DNA of 64,000 nucleotides from Pandoraea thiooxydans (GTDB lineage: Bacteria > Pseudomonadota > Gammaproteobacteria > Burkholderiales > Burkholderiaceae): contig NZ_CP014839.1 of NCBI RefSeq assembly GCF_001931675.1, forward strand, positions 4,278,001-4,342,000, written 5' to 3'. The position numbers and the translations under genes were made by a program. The notes under the pieces are model-generated. The model did not search any database. It was not told where the DNA came from and saw only the letters and a program-made list of their open reading frames with translations. Position 1 is the stretch's first letter. Every line of letters begins with the position of its first letter. Below, piece after piece: positions 1 through 8,045 of the stretch.

Positions 1-674
1 GCTTGCTGACCCTGGGCGGCCTGTCGATGCTGACCGGCTGCACGGTCAACGGCGAGGGCGACGCCGAAAAATTGCTGATGCAGGTCTCGCGCCTGAACGA
101 TCGCGCGCAGGCCTGGCTGTTCGATCCCACCCGGCTGGCGCCGACGTATCCGGCGAGCATGATCACCCGGCCGTTCCCGTTCAACGCCTATTACGGCATC
201 GATCAGGTGCCTCGCGTGGCCGGCAGCACATACAAGCTGGAACTCGGCGGCCTGGTGGCCGACAAGCGCCCGTGGACACTGGCCGAACTCAACGCGCTGC
301 CGCAGACCAGCCAGATCACGCGCCACATTTGCGTGGAAGGGTGGAGTGCCATTGGCCAGTGGGGCGGCGTGCCGTTCGGGCTGTTTCTCAAGCGCATTGG
401 CGCGGACCTGAGTGCCAGGTACGTCGCCTTCAAATGTGCCGACGATTACTACACGAGTATCGATATGCCCACCGCGCTGCATCCGCAAACGCTGCTGGCG
501 CTGCGCTACGGCGACCAGACGTTGCCGGCGAAGTATGGCTATCCGATGAAGCTGCGCATGCCGACCAAGCTGGGCTACAAGAATCCGAAGCACATCATGG
601 CGATCACCGTGACCAATACGTATCCGGGCGGTTACTGGGAAGACCAGGGATACAACTGGTTCGGCGGCTCCTGA
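1..674 (+). CDS. Molybdopterin-dependent oxidoreductase (sulfite oxidase/MsrP fold), 5' truncated by the window
   Basis: The reading frame is open at the window edge, so the true N-terminus lies upstream. The visible 223 residues match the molybdopterin-binding domain of the sulfite oxidase family. The signature CVEGWS (Cys about residue 110 of the visible part) supplies the cysteine that ligates molybdenum in this family, and the following GQWGGVPF resembles the equivalent stretch in MsrP/YedY. Near the start, LTGC looks like a lipobox, so the protein may be an exported lipoprotein; a Tat signal cannot be seen. The substrate is unknown. The family includes sulfite oxidases and methionine sulfoxide reductases. 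It reads towards the small MxKDx gene, 84 bp downstream. Confidence 0.85.
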   Translation, partial: LLTLGGLSMLTGCTVNGEGDAEKLLMQVSRLNDRAQAWLFDPTRLAPTYPASMITRPFPFNAYYGIDQVPRVAGSTYKLELGGLVADKRPWTLAELNALPQTSQITRHICVEGWSAIGQWGGVPFGLFLKRIGADLSARYVAFKCADDYYTSIDMPTALHPQTLLALRYGDQTLPAKYGYPMKLRMPTKLGYKNPKHIMAITVTNTYPGGYWEDQGYNWFGGS

Positions 675-758
675 GGTGGTTGCGCGGTACCGATTTCGTC
701 TGGCTTGCCAGATGTTTTATCCGGCATGGTGCCGGTTCATTTTAGATAGGGGCGTTTC

Positions 759-980
759 ATGAAAAAGTTGATGATGGCAGTACTGGCCGCTTGTATCGGC
801 ATGGCGTCGGCAGGTGCGTTTGCACAGGACACGATGAAAAAGGACGCGATGGGCCATGAGTCGATGGCCGAGAAGACGATGAACAAATCTCATGCGAAGC
901 AATCGCATGCGATGAAGAAGGACGGCATGGCCATGAAGAACGACAGCATGGGCATGAAGAAGGACAGCAAGATGCAGTAA
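759..980 (+). CDS. Small Met/Lys/His-rich periplasmic protein, penta-MxKDx repeat family
   Basis: A 73-residue protein. Residues 1-22 form a clear Sec signal peptide (MKKLMM, hydrophobic core, AFAQ cleavage). The mature part is made almost wholly of short units such as MKKDA, MKKDG, MKNDS and MKKDS, with interspersed His, and is very low in aromatic residues. This fits the pentapeptide MxKDx repeat family known from Burkholderia and relatives, whose function is not established. Met/His richness would suit metal binding or sacrificial methionine oxidation, but that is inference. A GATAGGGG purine stretch precedes ATG 759, and a strong terminator follows directly. Confidence 0.85.
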   Translation: MKKLMMAVLAACIGMASAGAFAQDTMKKDAMGHESMAEKTMNKSHAKQSHAMKKDGMAMKNDSMGMKKDSKMQ

Positions 981-1001
981 GCGCGACGGCAAGAGCGTCG
1001 C

Positions 1002-1039
1002 GGGCGCGGCCGGCGGTTTGCCGGCCGCGCCCCTTTTTT
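1002..1039. terminator. Intrinsic terminator between the MxKDx gene and the convergent yggT gene
   Basis: A 12-bp perfect stem (1002-1013 with 1021-1032, GGGCGCGGCCGG arm) and a 7-nt loop are followed by a T-run at 1034-1039 on the + strand. It overlaps the stop codon of the convergent gene. Confidence 0.9.
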
Positions 1040-1595
1040 ACATGCCGAACAGCAGAAAGCCGCCGCGCGCGAGCAACATGAGCAGCACCTGAATGATCAG
1101 GAACAAGGCCAGCGGCGACAGATCGGCTCCGCCGATGGGCGGCAGCACGCGCCGGATCGGACGCAGGAACGGCGTGGTGAGGTAGTCGAGCACGGGCATC
1201 GCCGGCGAGTGCGGGTTGACCCACGACATGACCGCCATGAGCAGCGTCAGCCACATCAGCAGGTTGAGCGCCCATTTGACGAGCGTGAGCAGGGCGATCA
1301 GCAAGCCCAGCGGGAATAGCAGGGCGGGTTGCCCGCCCACCGCGGCGACCATCAGCACGAGGAAAACCAATGCCGTCAGATACGCCGCCACCAGGCTGGC
1401 CCAGTCGATGCCGCGATACCCGGGCAGGATGCGGCGCAGTGGCAACACCAGCCAGTCGGTGACCTGAAATACCCCACGCGAAATCGGATTGCCGGGCGGC
1501 ATGCGGATGACCTGCATCCAGGCACGCAGCAGCAAAACGGCACCAAACAGCGTGAAAATGGTGTCGATCAGAAAACGTGCAATTTCACCAAACAT
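1038..1595 (-). CDS. YggT family integral membrane protein
   Basis: A 185-residue, strongly hydrophobic protein with two tandem YGGT-type units. The first is at about residues 1-85 (MFGEIARFLIDTIFTLF, then VFQVTDWLVLPLRRILPG). The second is at about 100-185 (LLMWLTLLMAVMSWVNP, YLTTPFLRPIRRVLPPIGG). The repeated P-hydrophobic-R-R-(I/V)-LP element is the family hallmark. I chose ATG 1595 because TAGGAG lies 6 nt upstream; the frame stays open further upstream without such a site or similarity. Family members are linked to membrane organisation and osmotic tolerance, but the molecular role is unsettled. Confidence 0.88.
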   Translation of the reverse strand: MFGEIARFLIDTIFTLFGAVLLLRAWMQVIRMPPGNPISRGVFQVTDWLVLPLRRILPGYRGIDWASLVAAYLTALVFLVLMVAAVGGQPALLFPLGLLIALLTLVKWALNLLMWLTLLMAVMSWVNPHSPAMPVLDYLTTPFLRPIRRVLPPIGGADLSPLALFLIIQVLLMLLARGGFLLFGM

Positions 1596-1818
1596 CTGGG
1601 CTCCTAGCAGGGGAGCCGGCATTTTGCCGGCCGTCGACGATATGCAAAAGCGGATTGTCGCACGCTTTACCGCGCTTACCCAGGGCGCGCTGCCTTGCCA
1701 TTCGCGCGGGGCCTCCGTACACTCGCGCCTAGCCTGAGCGGCCGGCTCGGGCCGAAGACTCGTTCCGCTCGCACACGCGACCAATCAATAAGAGGTTGAA
1801 CCTCAAAGGAGAATATCG

Positions 1819-3138
1819 ATGGCGGATTCCTATTTTCCCAAATGGCGACTGTCATCCGGTGTCGCGGGCAAGCAGGTGGTGGCTCCCGACGAGCGTCTGC
1901 CGGGGTTGCAGACGGTGGCGATGGGCGTGCAGCACGTGGTGGCGATGTTCGGCTCGACGGTGTTGGCGCCGCTGCTGATGGGCTTTGATCCGAATCTGGC
2001 GATTTTCATGTCCGGCGTCGGCACCTTGCTGTTTTTCGTGCTGGTGGGCGGGCGCGTGCCGAGCTATCTCGGCTCGAGCTTTTCGTTCATCGGGCTGGTG
2101 ATCGCCGTGACCGGCTATGCCGGGCATGGCCTGAACGCGAACATCGGTGTGGCGCTGGGCGGCATCATCGCGTGCGGCGCGGTGTATGCGGTGATCGGGC
2201 TGGTGGTGATGGCGATCGGTACGCGCTGGATCGAAACGCTGATGCCGCCGGTGGTCACCGGTGCGGTGGTCGCGGTGATCGGTCTGAACCTGGCGCCGGT
2301 TGCCGTCAAGGGCGTCAGCGGCCAGGGCTTCGACAGCTGGATGGCGCTGATGACGATTCTGTGCGTGGGCGGTGTCGCGGTGTTTGCGCGCGGCATGATG
2401 CAGCGGCTGCTGATTTTGCTGGGATTGATCCTGGCCTACCTGATTTATGCACTACTGACCAATGGCGCCAGGCTTGGCACGCCGATCGACTTCGCGCCGG
2501 TGGCGCAGGCAGCATGGTTCGGCCTGCCGAAGTTCACCGCGCCGGTGTTTCACGCCAACGCGATGGTGTTGCTGGCGCCGGTGGCAATCATTCTGGTGGC
2601 GGAAAACCTCGGTCATATCAAGGCCGTCAGCGCCATGACCGGACAGAATCTCGATCCCTACATCGGCCGCGCCTTTCTGGGCGACGCGCTGGCGACCATC
2701 GTCTCGGGCAGCGTCGGCGGCACCGGCGTGACGACCTACGCGGAGAACATCGGTGTGATGGCGGTCACCAAGATCTATTCGACGCTGGTATTCGTGGTGG
2801 CGGCATGCATCGCACTGGTGCTGGGCTTCTCGCCGAAATTCGGCGCGCTGATCCATACCATCCCGGGGCCCGTGCTGGGCGGCGTTTCGATCGTCGTGTT
2901 CGGCTTGATCACGGTGGCCGGCGCGCGTATCTGGGTGCAGAATCGCGTCGATTTCTCCGACAACCGCAATCTGATCGTGACCGCTGTCACACTGGTGCTC
3001 GGGGCTGGCGACTTCACGCTGCGCTTTGGCGGTTTTGCGCTCGGCGGCATCGGCACCGCCACCTTCGGCGGGATTCTTTTGTACGCGCTGCTGCGCGGCC
3101 GCGCGCAGCCCGAGACCGGGACGATGGTGCAACGGTAA
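1819..3138 (+). CDS. rutG: Uracil/pyrimidine permease, RutG-like (NCS2 family)
   Basis: A 439-residue nucleobase:cation symporter of the NCS2 family, inner membrane. By memory it is closely similar to E. coli RutG over its length: VVAPDERLPGLQT near the N-terminus, MGVQHVVAMFGSTVLAPLLMG, GGRVPSYLGSSFSFIG, VAENLGHIKAVSAMTG with the substrate-site Glu, and GSVGGTGVTTYAENIGVMAVTK. About 12-14 membrane segments are apparent. ATG 1819 has AAAGGAG 10 nt upstream. No other rut genes are nearby, so it probably serves uracil salvage rather than the Rut catabolic pathway. The symbol reflects homology, not context. A more general uracil-xanthine permease (UraA) remains possible. Confidence 0.88.
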   Translation: MADSYFPKWRLSSGVAGKQVVAPDERLPGLQTVAMGVQHVVAMFGSTVLAPLLMGFDPNLAIFMSGVGTLLFFVLVGGRVPSYLGSSFSFIGLVIAVTGYAGHGLNANIGVALGGIIACGAVYAVIGLVVMAIGTRWIETLMPPVVTGAVVAVIGLNLAPVAVKGVSGQGFDSWMALMTILCVGGVAVFARGMMQRLLILLGLILAYLIYALLTNGARLGTPIDFAPVAQAAWFGLPKFTAPVFHANAMVLLAPVAIILVAENLGHIKAVSAMTGQNLDPYIGRAFLGDALATIVSGSVGGTGVTTYAENIGVMAVTKIYSTLVFVVAACIALVLGFSPKFGALIHTIPGPVLGGVSIVVFGLITVAGARIWVQNRVDFSDNRNLIVTAVTLVLGAGDFTLRFGGFALGGIGTATFGGILLYALLRGRAQPETGTMVQR

Positions 3139-3141
3139 GAG

Positions 3142-3168
3142 CGACGCGCCGCCGGTCCCGGCGCGTCG
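3142..3168 (+). terminator. GC-rich hairpin after the permease gene, without T-run
   Basis: A 10-bp stem (CGACGCGCCG / CGGCGCGTCG) with a 7-nt loop lies 3 nt after the permease stop. There is no T-tract, so it may act in mRNA stability or rho-assisted termination rather than as a classical terminator. Confidence 0.4.
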
Positions 3169-3210
3169 GATCGCTGTGATGTTGCGCCGCACATGGTAGA
3201 CTACGCGCGC

Positions 3211-3261
3211 TTGAATCCCGATAGACGGTGCCCGCGTTAGCGCGGCGGCCAAAGGATTCAA
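3211..3261 (+). promoter_or_regulatory. Nested inverted repeat in the untranslated region upstream of rhlE
   Basis: TTGAATCC (3211-3218) is complementary to GGATTCAA (3254-3261). Between them sits a second small hairpin with CCGCG and CGCGG arms around TTAG. The nested structure lies 100-150 nt before the rhlE start and could form in its leader RNA. RhlE-type helicases are often cold or RNA-structure regulated; any function here is inference. Confidence 0.35.
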
Positions 3262-3361
3262 ACGCGTCGCCCGCTGATCAATGTCGATCCGCTGAATGCG
3301 GCGCCCCATGCTTCTTCGATTTCTCTAAAGTGCGCCGGCCGCGGCCGGGCGCCTCATCATT

Positions 3362-4876
3362 ATGTCCTTCAAAACACTCGGATTGTCCGAGGCCATCCTG
3401 CGTGCCGTGACCGAATTGGGTTACACCACGCCGACTCCCATTCAGGCGCAAGCGATCCCGGCGGTGCTGGCCGGCGGCGACCTGCTCGCCGGCGCGCAAA
3501 CCGGTACCGGCAAGACCGCCGGCTTTACCTTGCCGATTCTGCAACGCCTGTCGCAAACGCCCGTGGCGCGCTCGCACGCGCCCGGCAAGCCGGCACCGGT
3601 GCGCGCGCTGATTCTGGCGCCGACGCGCGAATTGGCCGCGCAGGTCCAGGAGAGCGTGGCCCAGTACGGCAAATACCTGAAATTGAGTTCCGCCACCGTA
3701 TTCGGCGGCGTGAGCATCGTGCCGCAGGTCAAGCAACTGGCGCGCGGCGTCGACATTCTGGTCGCGACCCCCGGGCGGCTGCTCGATCACATGCAGCAAA
3801 AGACGGTCGATCTGTCGCGCGTGGAGATCCTGGTGCTCGACGAGGCCGATCGCATGCTCGACATGGGCTTTATCCGCGACATTCGCCGCGTGCTCGCGGC
3901 GTTGCCGGCCAAGCGGCAGAATCTGCTGTTTTCGGCGACCTTCTCCGACGAGATCAAGGCGCTGGCCGACGGTTTGCTCGACCGCCCGGCGCTGATCGAA
4001 GTCGCGCGTCGCAACACCACCGCCGAACTGATCGCACAGAAAATCCACCCGGTCGATCGCGAACGCAAGCGCGAGTTGCTCGAGCATCTGATTACGTCGC
4101 AGAACTGGCATCAGGTGCTGGTGTTCACGCGCACCAAGCACGGCGCCAATCGCCTGGCCGAGCAATTGAACAAGAGCGGCATCACCGCGCTGGCGATCCA
4201 CGGCAACAAGAGCCAGGGCGCGCGCACCCGGGCGCTTGCCGAATTCAAGCAAGGCACGCTGCAGGTGCTGGTGGCCACCGACATCGCGGCGCGCGGCATC
4301 GACATCGACCAGCTGCCGCATGTGGTGAACTTCGAGTTGCCGGAAGTCGCCGAGGATTACGTGCACCGGATCGGCCGCACCGGCCGCGCCGGCGCCAGCG
4401 GCGAAGCCATTTCGCTGGTGTGTGTGGACGAGCGCGATTTGCTGGCGAGTATCGAAAAGCTGATCAAGCGCAGTCTGCCGCGCGAGGTAGTGGCGGGTTT
4501 CGAGCCCGACCCCCATGCCGTCGCTCAGCCGATCCGCAAGAATTCTCGGCAGGGCGCGCCTGGACGCAACGGCGGGCAGCGCGCGCCGGCTACGCCGGCA
4601 GCCACGCAAGTCTTGCGCATCAAGAACGCGCCGAAGAAAAAAGCCGGCCAGTCTGCTGGCCAGCCGGGCAAGTCGCGCGCGCCGGGCAAACCGGCGTCCG
4701 GGCAAAGGAGCGTGCCGGCATCGGCCGAGCAAGGTCGTGCCGGCGCACCCAAGCCCGGCGGCGGGCGTTCCCGGGCGCAGACAGCGCAGGCCGCGCCGTC
4801 CCAGGGGCGGCGGCCGCAACGTGCCTCCTCGCAGGCGGCGCTGCTCACGCCAAAGGCAAAGTCCAGGCACGGGTAG
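3362..4876 (+). CDS. rhlE: DEAD-box ATP-dependent RNA helicase RhlE
   Basis: A 504-residue protein that unwinds RNA duplexes in ribosome assembly and mRNA turnover. All helicase motifs are visible: the Q motif ([11 protein letters not shown]...TPIQ, residues 3-28), Walker A AQTGTGKT (45-52), PTRELAAQV (about 87), TPGRLLD, DEAD (160-163), SAT (191-193), ARGIDID and [10 protein letters not shown] (about 335). Residues after about 385 form a long, basic, low-complexity Gly/Ala/Lys/Arg tail, which is usual for proteobacterial RhlE and probably binds RNA. The start fits an N-terminus of the family. It stands alone as a + strand gene between the permease and the carbonic anhydrase pair. Confidence 0.93.
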   Translation: MSFKTLGLSEAILRAVTELGYTTPTPIQAQAIPAVLAGGDLLAGAQTGTGKTAGFTLPILQRLSQTPVARSHAPGKPAPVRALILAPTRELAAQVQESVAQYGKYLKLSSATVFGGVSIVPQVKQLARGVDILVATPGRLLDHMQQKTVDLSRVEILVLDEADRMLDMGFIRDIRRVLAALPAKRQNLLFSATFSDEIKALADGLLDRPALIEVARRNTTAELIAQKIHPVDRERKRELLEHLITSQNWHQVLVFTRTKHGANRLAEQLNKSGITALAIHGNKSQGARTRALAEFKQGTLQVLVATDIAARGIDIDQLPHVVNFELPEVAEDYVHRIGRTGRAGASGEAISLVCVDERDLLASIEKLIKRSLPREVVAGFEPDPHAVAQPIRKNSRQGAPGRNGGQRAPATPAATQVLRIKNAPKKKAGQSAGQPGKSRAPGKPASGQRSVPASAEQGRAGAPKPGGGRSRAQTAQAAPSQGRRPQRASSQAALLTPKAKSRHG

Positions 4877-5024
4877 CAGCGGAATTATCTCGATTTGCCA
4901 GACAAACCGGGCACCCCGCCCGGCTGTGGGCGTGCGGCAACAGTTGGCGCATGCCGCGCCACCGCAAATTTGATTAAACGGCGTTCATCGCCTAAAACTT
5001 CCTTATACCTGCATAACAGTTCGC

Positions 5025-5049
5025 CCTGCGCAATGCGGCATTGCGCAGG
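5025..5049. repeat. Perfect 11-bp inverted repeat between rhlE and the carbonic anhydrase gene
   Basis: CCTGCGCAATG and CATTGCGCAGG flank the 3-nt centre CGG. It lies 66 nt before the carbonic anhydrase start. There is no T-tract on either side, so it could be an operator, a rho-type end for rhlE or a dispersed palindromic element. Confidence 0.5.
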
Positions 5050-5114
5050 CGTTCCGGATATGGGAGTCAAGGTGAATTACCGGTGTGGCTGGCGACGGTA
5101 AGGAGCCATCGAAA

Positions 5115-5675
5115 ATGCTGAGAAAGAATCCGCGCGGGGATTTCCCCGTGGTGCACGAAACGTCGTTTGTCGACCCGACGGCGATTTTGTGCGGCAAGGT
5201 CGTGGTCGGAGAAAATGTTTTCATCGGCCCCTACGTGGTGATCCGGGCCGATGAGGTCGACGAGCACGGCGACATGGCCCCGATCGTGATCGGCGCCAAT
5301 TCGAATCTCCAGGACGGCGTGGTGATTCACTCGAAAGATGGCGCGCCCGTTACCATCGGCCAGAACACATCGATCGCGCACCGCTCGATCGTACATGGCC
5401 CGTGCGCCATCGGCGAGAACGTCTTCATCGGTTTCAACTCGGTGCTGTTCAATTGCGTGGTGCACGACTATGCGGTGGTGCGCCATAACTGCGTGGTCGA
5501 CGGGCAGGACATTCCTTCCAATTTCTATGTGCCCTCGACCACCCACGTCAGCCCGGACACCGACCTGTCGACGATCCCCAAGGTCACGCGCGATGCCCGG
5601 CAATTCTCCGAATCCGTGATTCATACGAATGTCGGATTCGCGCGTGCCTATCGCCGGATTCAGAACGAATTTTGA
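5115..5675 (+). CDS. Gamma-class carbonic anhydrase-like protein (left-handed beta-helix)
   Basis: A 186-residue hexapeptide-repeat protein with the turns of a left-handed beta-helix (IGPYVVIRAD, IGANSNLQDGVVIH, IGQNTSIAHRSIVHG, IGENVFIGFNSVLF). The three metal-binding histidines of gamma carbonic anhydrases are in place (His72, His89, His94, the last two five residues apart), as are the RAD motif (44-46) and Gln66. The protein could therefore hydrate CO2, although many family members lack measurable activity. ATG 5115 has TAAGGAG upstream; an in-frame ATG 30 nt earlier lacks one. The downstream prolyl isomerase gene starts 13 nt after its stop, so the two form an operon. Confidence 0.85.
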   Translation: MLRKNPRGDFPVVHETSFVDPTAILCGKVVVGENVFIGPYVVIRADEVDEHGDMAPIVIGANSNLQDGVVIHSKDGAPVTIGQNTSIAHRSIVHGPCAIGENVFIGFNSVLFNCVVHDYAVVRHNCVVDGQDIPSNFYVPSTTHVSPDTDLSTIPKVTRDARQFSESVIHTNVGFARAYRRIQNEF

Positions 5676-5688
5676 GCCAGGAGTCGTT

Positions 5689-6441
5689 ATGTCTTTGAGC
5701 GTCAACGGAATTGCGATCGATCCGCGCACACTGGCCGAGGAGATCGACCAGCACCGCGACCGGGACGATCCCGAGTCTGCCGCGCGACAGGCGCTGGTCG
5801 CGCGTGAGTTGCTGCGCCAGCGGGCGGTCGAGCTTCGTTTGCTTGGTGAAGATGGCGTGTTCGACGAGTCGGTCATCGACGCGCTGGTGACGTCCGACGT
5901 ACGGGTGATGCCGCCGAGCCTGGAAGATTGCCAAACCTACTACGCCAACCACGCGACGCAGTTCCGTCAGGGCGACAAGGTAACGCTCAGCCAGATTCTT
6001 TTTGCCGCGGCACCGACGACACCGTTGAGCGTCGTGCTGCGCCGCGCCGAGGACACGTTGCAGGCGGTGCTTGCCGATCCGTCGCGCTTCGACGCCCTGG
6101 CGCGACAGTGTTCGGCATGCGGGCACGCGCAGCAGGAGCGTCATGTGGGCGAACTGGTGCGAGGCCAAAGCGTGCCGGAGTTCGAGTTGGTGGTTTTCAA
6201 CGGCGATCGGCTGGGCGTGCTGCCGCGGCTGGTCAACACGCGCTTCGGCTTTCATGTGGTGCGCATCGAGCGTCGCGTCGTCGGCGAAGTGCCTGGTTTC
6301 GATGCCGTACGGGAGCGGGTCGAGCAGGTGCTGTGGCAACAGAACCGGCGTCAGGCGCTGCGCCATTACGTGGCGCTGCTCGCCGGCACGGCCGAGATCA
6401 GCGGCATGGCGACCTCGCCCGGCGGCGGCTGGCTGCAATAA
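5689..6441 (+). CDS. Parvulin-type peptidyl-prolyl isomerase, NifM/SurA-like
   Basis: A 250-residue protein. The N-terminal half (about 1-105) is helical, as in NifM/SurA-type chaperones. The C-terminal half carries a rotamase (PpiC) domain: VTLSQILFAA, a helix with RRAEDTLQAVLADPSRFDALARQCS, GELVRGQSVPEFELVVF, and the end motif NTRFGFHVVRIERR. No signal peptide is visible, so it probably acts in the cytoplasm, as NifM does in maturing nitrogenase Fe protein. No nif genes are present, so its client is unknown. CCAGGAG precedes ATG 5689. It is coupled to the carbonic anhydrase gene, which makes that protein a plausible client (inference). Confidence 0.82.
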   Translation: MSLSVNGIAIDPRTLAEEIDQHRDRDDPESAARQALVARELLRQRAVELRLLGEDGVFDESVIDALVTSDVRVMPPSLEDCQTYYANHATQFRQGDKVTLSQILFAAAPTTPLSVVLRRAEDTLQAVLADPSRFDALARQCSACGHAQQERHVGELVRGQSVPEFELVVFNGDRLGVLPRLVNTRFGFHVVRIERRVVGEVPGFDAVRERVEQVLWQQNRRQALRHYVALLAGTAEISGMATSPGGGWLQ

Positions 6442-6472
6442 CGATCGCGTTGGCCGGGCGGCAGCGCAGTGC

Positions 6473-6799
6473 TCAGGGCGTGGCGGCCGAGCTCAGCATC
6501 CCGTATTCGATCGGAACCTTGACGTAAAAGACCTCGACCTTTTCGGCCCGCAGGCTGGCGAACAAGCGCTCCATTTCATCGGGACTGACGGCCAGCGTGA
6601 CTTCGACGGGTTGCTCGGCCAGTTCGAAAAATCGCGCGCAATGCAGCCGCCCGCCGCGGCCATACCCCTCGGCGGCGTGCACGACGGTGGCGCCGCCGAT
6701 GCCGAGGCGCTTGGCCTCGCCGACGATCCAGTCCGCCAGCGGCTGGTGCTTGTGGCGTTTGTTCTCCTGAAAGAACAGCGTGATTTGAAAGCCTTCCAT
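6473..6799 (-). CDS. DUF190 family protein (small ferredoxin-like/PII-like fold)
   Basis: A 108-residue soluble protein: MEGFQITLFFQENKRHKHQPLADWI, then GIGGATVVHAAEGYGRGG and a final strand pattern VEVFYVKVPIEYG, typical of DUF190. DUF190 genes very often sit beside crcB, as here, where the start lies 13 nt after the crcB stop. It is therefore probably the second gene of a fluoride-resistance operon read from the riboswitch at 7302-7364. The molecular role is not established; PII-like sensing or regulation of the channel has been suggested. TCCTATGGAAG at the start and GGGAGATTCCT upstream give a good ribosome site. Confidence 0.85.
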   Translation of the reverse strand: MEGFQITLFFQENKRHKHQPLADWIVGEAKRLGIGGATVVHAAEGYGRGGRLHCARFFELAEQPVEVTLAVSPDEMERLFASLRAEKVEVFYVKVPIEYGMLSSAATP

Positions 6800-6812
6800 A
6801 GGAATCTCCCGG

Positions 6813-7208
6813 TCAGGTATTGCGCAGCAGGAACGATGCGCCGGCGACGGTGGCCATGCCTAGAAACGTCATGATGAGCGCGCCGCTCACATGGATGAAA
6901 ATCTCTGCCATGGCCCAGCCCAGCCGGCCTTCCTGCAGCAGGGTCGCGACTTCGGCGGAAAATGTGGAGAACGTCGTCAGGCCGCCGAGAAAGCCGGTAA
7001 TGACCAGCAGACGCCATGCGGGCGGCAAGCCCGGGTACTGTCCGAAGAAAGCGGTGGCAATACCGATCAGATAACCCCCGGCCAGGTTGGCCGCCAGGGT
7101 GCCGAGCGGGATGGTCGGGAACAGCGCATTGAACTGTATCCCCAGTAACCAGCGCAGCACCGCGCCGAGCGAGGCGCCGAGGCTGATGGCGGCGATCGAG
7201 AGAAACAT
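6813..7208 (-). CDS. crcB: Fluoride-specific ion channel CrcB/Fluc
   Basis: A 131-residue membrane protein with four transmembrane segments that exports fluoride as a dual-topology dimer. Conserved Fluc elements are visible: [13 protein letters not shown] near the N-terminus, [14 protein letters not shown] (with the pore Asn) and [13 protein letters not shown], whose Phe/Thr/Ser residues line the pore and the central Na+ site. I chose ATG 7208 over an upstream in-frame Met at 7352 because AAAGGA precedes it and the upstream extension overlaps the riboswitch. It is the first gene of the riboswitch–crcB–DUF190 unit. Confidence 0.93.
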   Translation of the reverse strand: MFLSIAAISLGASLGAVLRWLLGIQFNALFPTIPLGTLAANLAGGYLIGIATAFFGQYPGLPPAWRLLVITGFLGGLTTFSTFSAEVATLLQEGRLGWAMAEIFIHVSGALIMTFLGMATVAGASFLLRNT

Positions 7209-7301
7209 GCGGGCGATCCTTTCACATGAAGAAGTGCAATAAGGTACCCGATATTGGCGGCGCGCAAGGCGTGATGGCCCACGCGCCCGCGTCACGGGTT
7301 G

Positions 7302-7364
7302 CGTAGGCATCATCAGCCCCGGCACGAGGCCGGTGGCGGTTAAAGGAGGCATGCCATCTCCTGC
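7302..7364 (-). promoter_or_regulatory. Fluoride riboswitch (crcB RNA motif) upstream of crcB
   Basis: Read on the minus strand, the region has the crcB-motif layout. A short P1 stem (GGAG with CTCC) encloses the ATGGCAT loop, followed by TTTAACCGCC, a variable GC-rich hairpin, and the conserved GGCTGATGATGCCTACG end. GGCAT in the P1 loop can pair with ATGCC near the 3' end, the pseudoknot needed to bind fluoride. The aptamer lies about 95 nt before the crcB ATG. The expression platform is not obvious; GC-rich hairpins lie in between but no U-tract. A candidate -10 (TACACT on the minus strand, 7369-7374) sits just upstream. Confidence 0.88.
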
Positions 7365-7474
7365 CGCGAGTGTAGCAGAGCGGCCTCGCTTTGTGCCGCG
7401 GGTTTGCGCGCGGCGCCGGCTCAGGCAGAATAGCGGCGAGGCGGTGCGCCGCCACGAAAAGTAAAAGGGATCCC

Positions 7475-7993
7475 ATGAAAGTTTTTGGCATCGCGGGCAC
7501 CTCGGGTAGCGGCAAAACCACCTTGACCGAGGAACTGATCCGACGCTTTACCGAGGACGGCGTGCGTGTGGCCGCGGTCAAGCACACTCATCACGGTTTC
7601 GATCTCGATACGCCGGGCAAGGATTCCTACCGGATGCGCGAGGCGGGCAGCACCGACGTCGTGCTGGTGAGCGAGAGCCGGCTGGTGCTGATGCGCGAAT
7701 ATCGCGCGGCGCCCGAGCCGGAACTGCCGGACGTGCTGGCGCTGCTCTCGCCGTGCGACGTGGTGCTGGTCGAAGGGTATAAACGCAGCGCGGTGCCGAA
7801 GCTCGAGGTCTACCGGCCTTCGCGCGGCAAGCCGCCGCTGTGGCCTGAATTTCCCGACGTGGTGGCAGTGGCCAGCGACGAGCCGTTGACTACGCCGCTG
7901 CCGCGGCTCGATCTGAATGACGTGGATGCGATCTATGCGTTCATCCGCGATTATTTGACGCGATCGCCGGAAATTACCGTGCCGCAGCGATAA
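7475..7993 (+). CDS. mobB: Molybdopterin-guanine dinucleotide biosynthesis adaptor MobB
   Basis: A 172-residue P-loop GTPase that assists MobA in adding GMP to molybdopterin. The Walker A is GTSGSGKT (residues 8-15). [23 protein letters not shown] and [20 protein letters not shown] are the conserved MobB segments. AAAAGGGA precedes ATG 7475; an in-frame upstream ATG lacks similarity. No moa or mob partners are adjacent. It converges on pyrE across a shared terminator. Molybdoenzymes such as the oxidoreductase at the window start may use the cofactor. Confidence 0.92.
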   Translation: MKVFGIAGTSGSGKTTLTEELIRRFTEDGVRVAAVKHTHHGFDLDTPGKDSYRMREAGSTDVVLVSESRLVLMREYRAAPEPELPDVLALLSPCDVVLVEGYKRSAVPKLEVYRPSRGKPPLWPEFPDVVAVASDEPLTTPLPRLDLNDVDAIYAFIRDYLTRSPEITVPQR

Positions 7994-8021
7994 AAAAAGC
8001 GACCTCGCAGGCCGCTTTTTT
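7993..8021. terminator. Bidirectional terminator between mobB and pyrE
   Basis: AAAAAAGCG and CGCTTTTTT arms flank a small CCT/AGG inner stem. It ends both convergent genes. Confidence 0.9.
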
Positions 8022-8045
8022 CCGATGGCGCGAAGACGCTCGCGC

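Noticed and set aside
1596-1784. N-terminal extension of the YggT protein
   Set aside because: Low-similarity sequence before MFGEIARF, which has a proper TAGGAG site.
3278-4870. 530-codon open frame on the minus strand opposite rhlE
   Set aside because: It mirrors the GC-rich codon structure of rhlE, has an Arg/Gln/Leu-biased composition with no family, and overlaps a gene with all helicase motifs.
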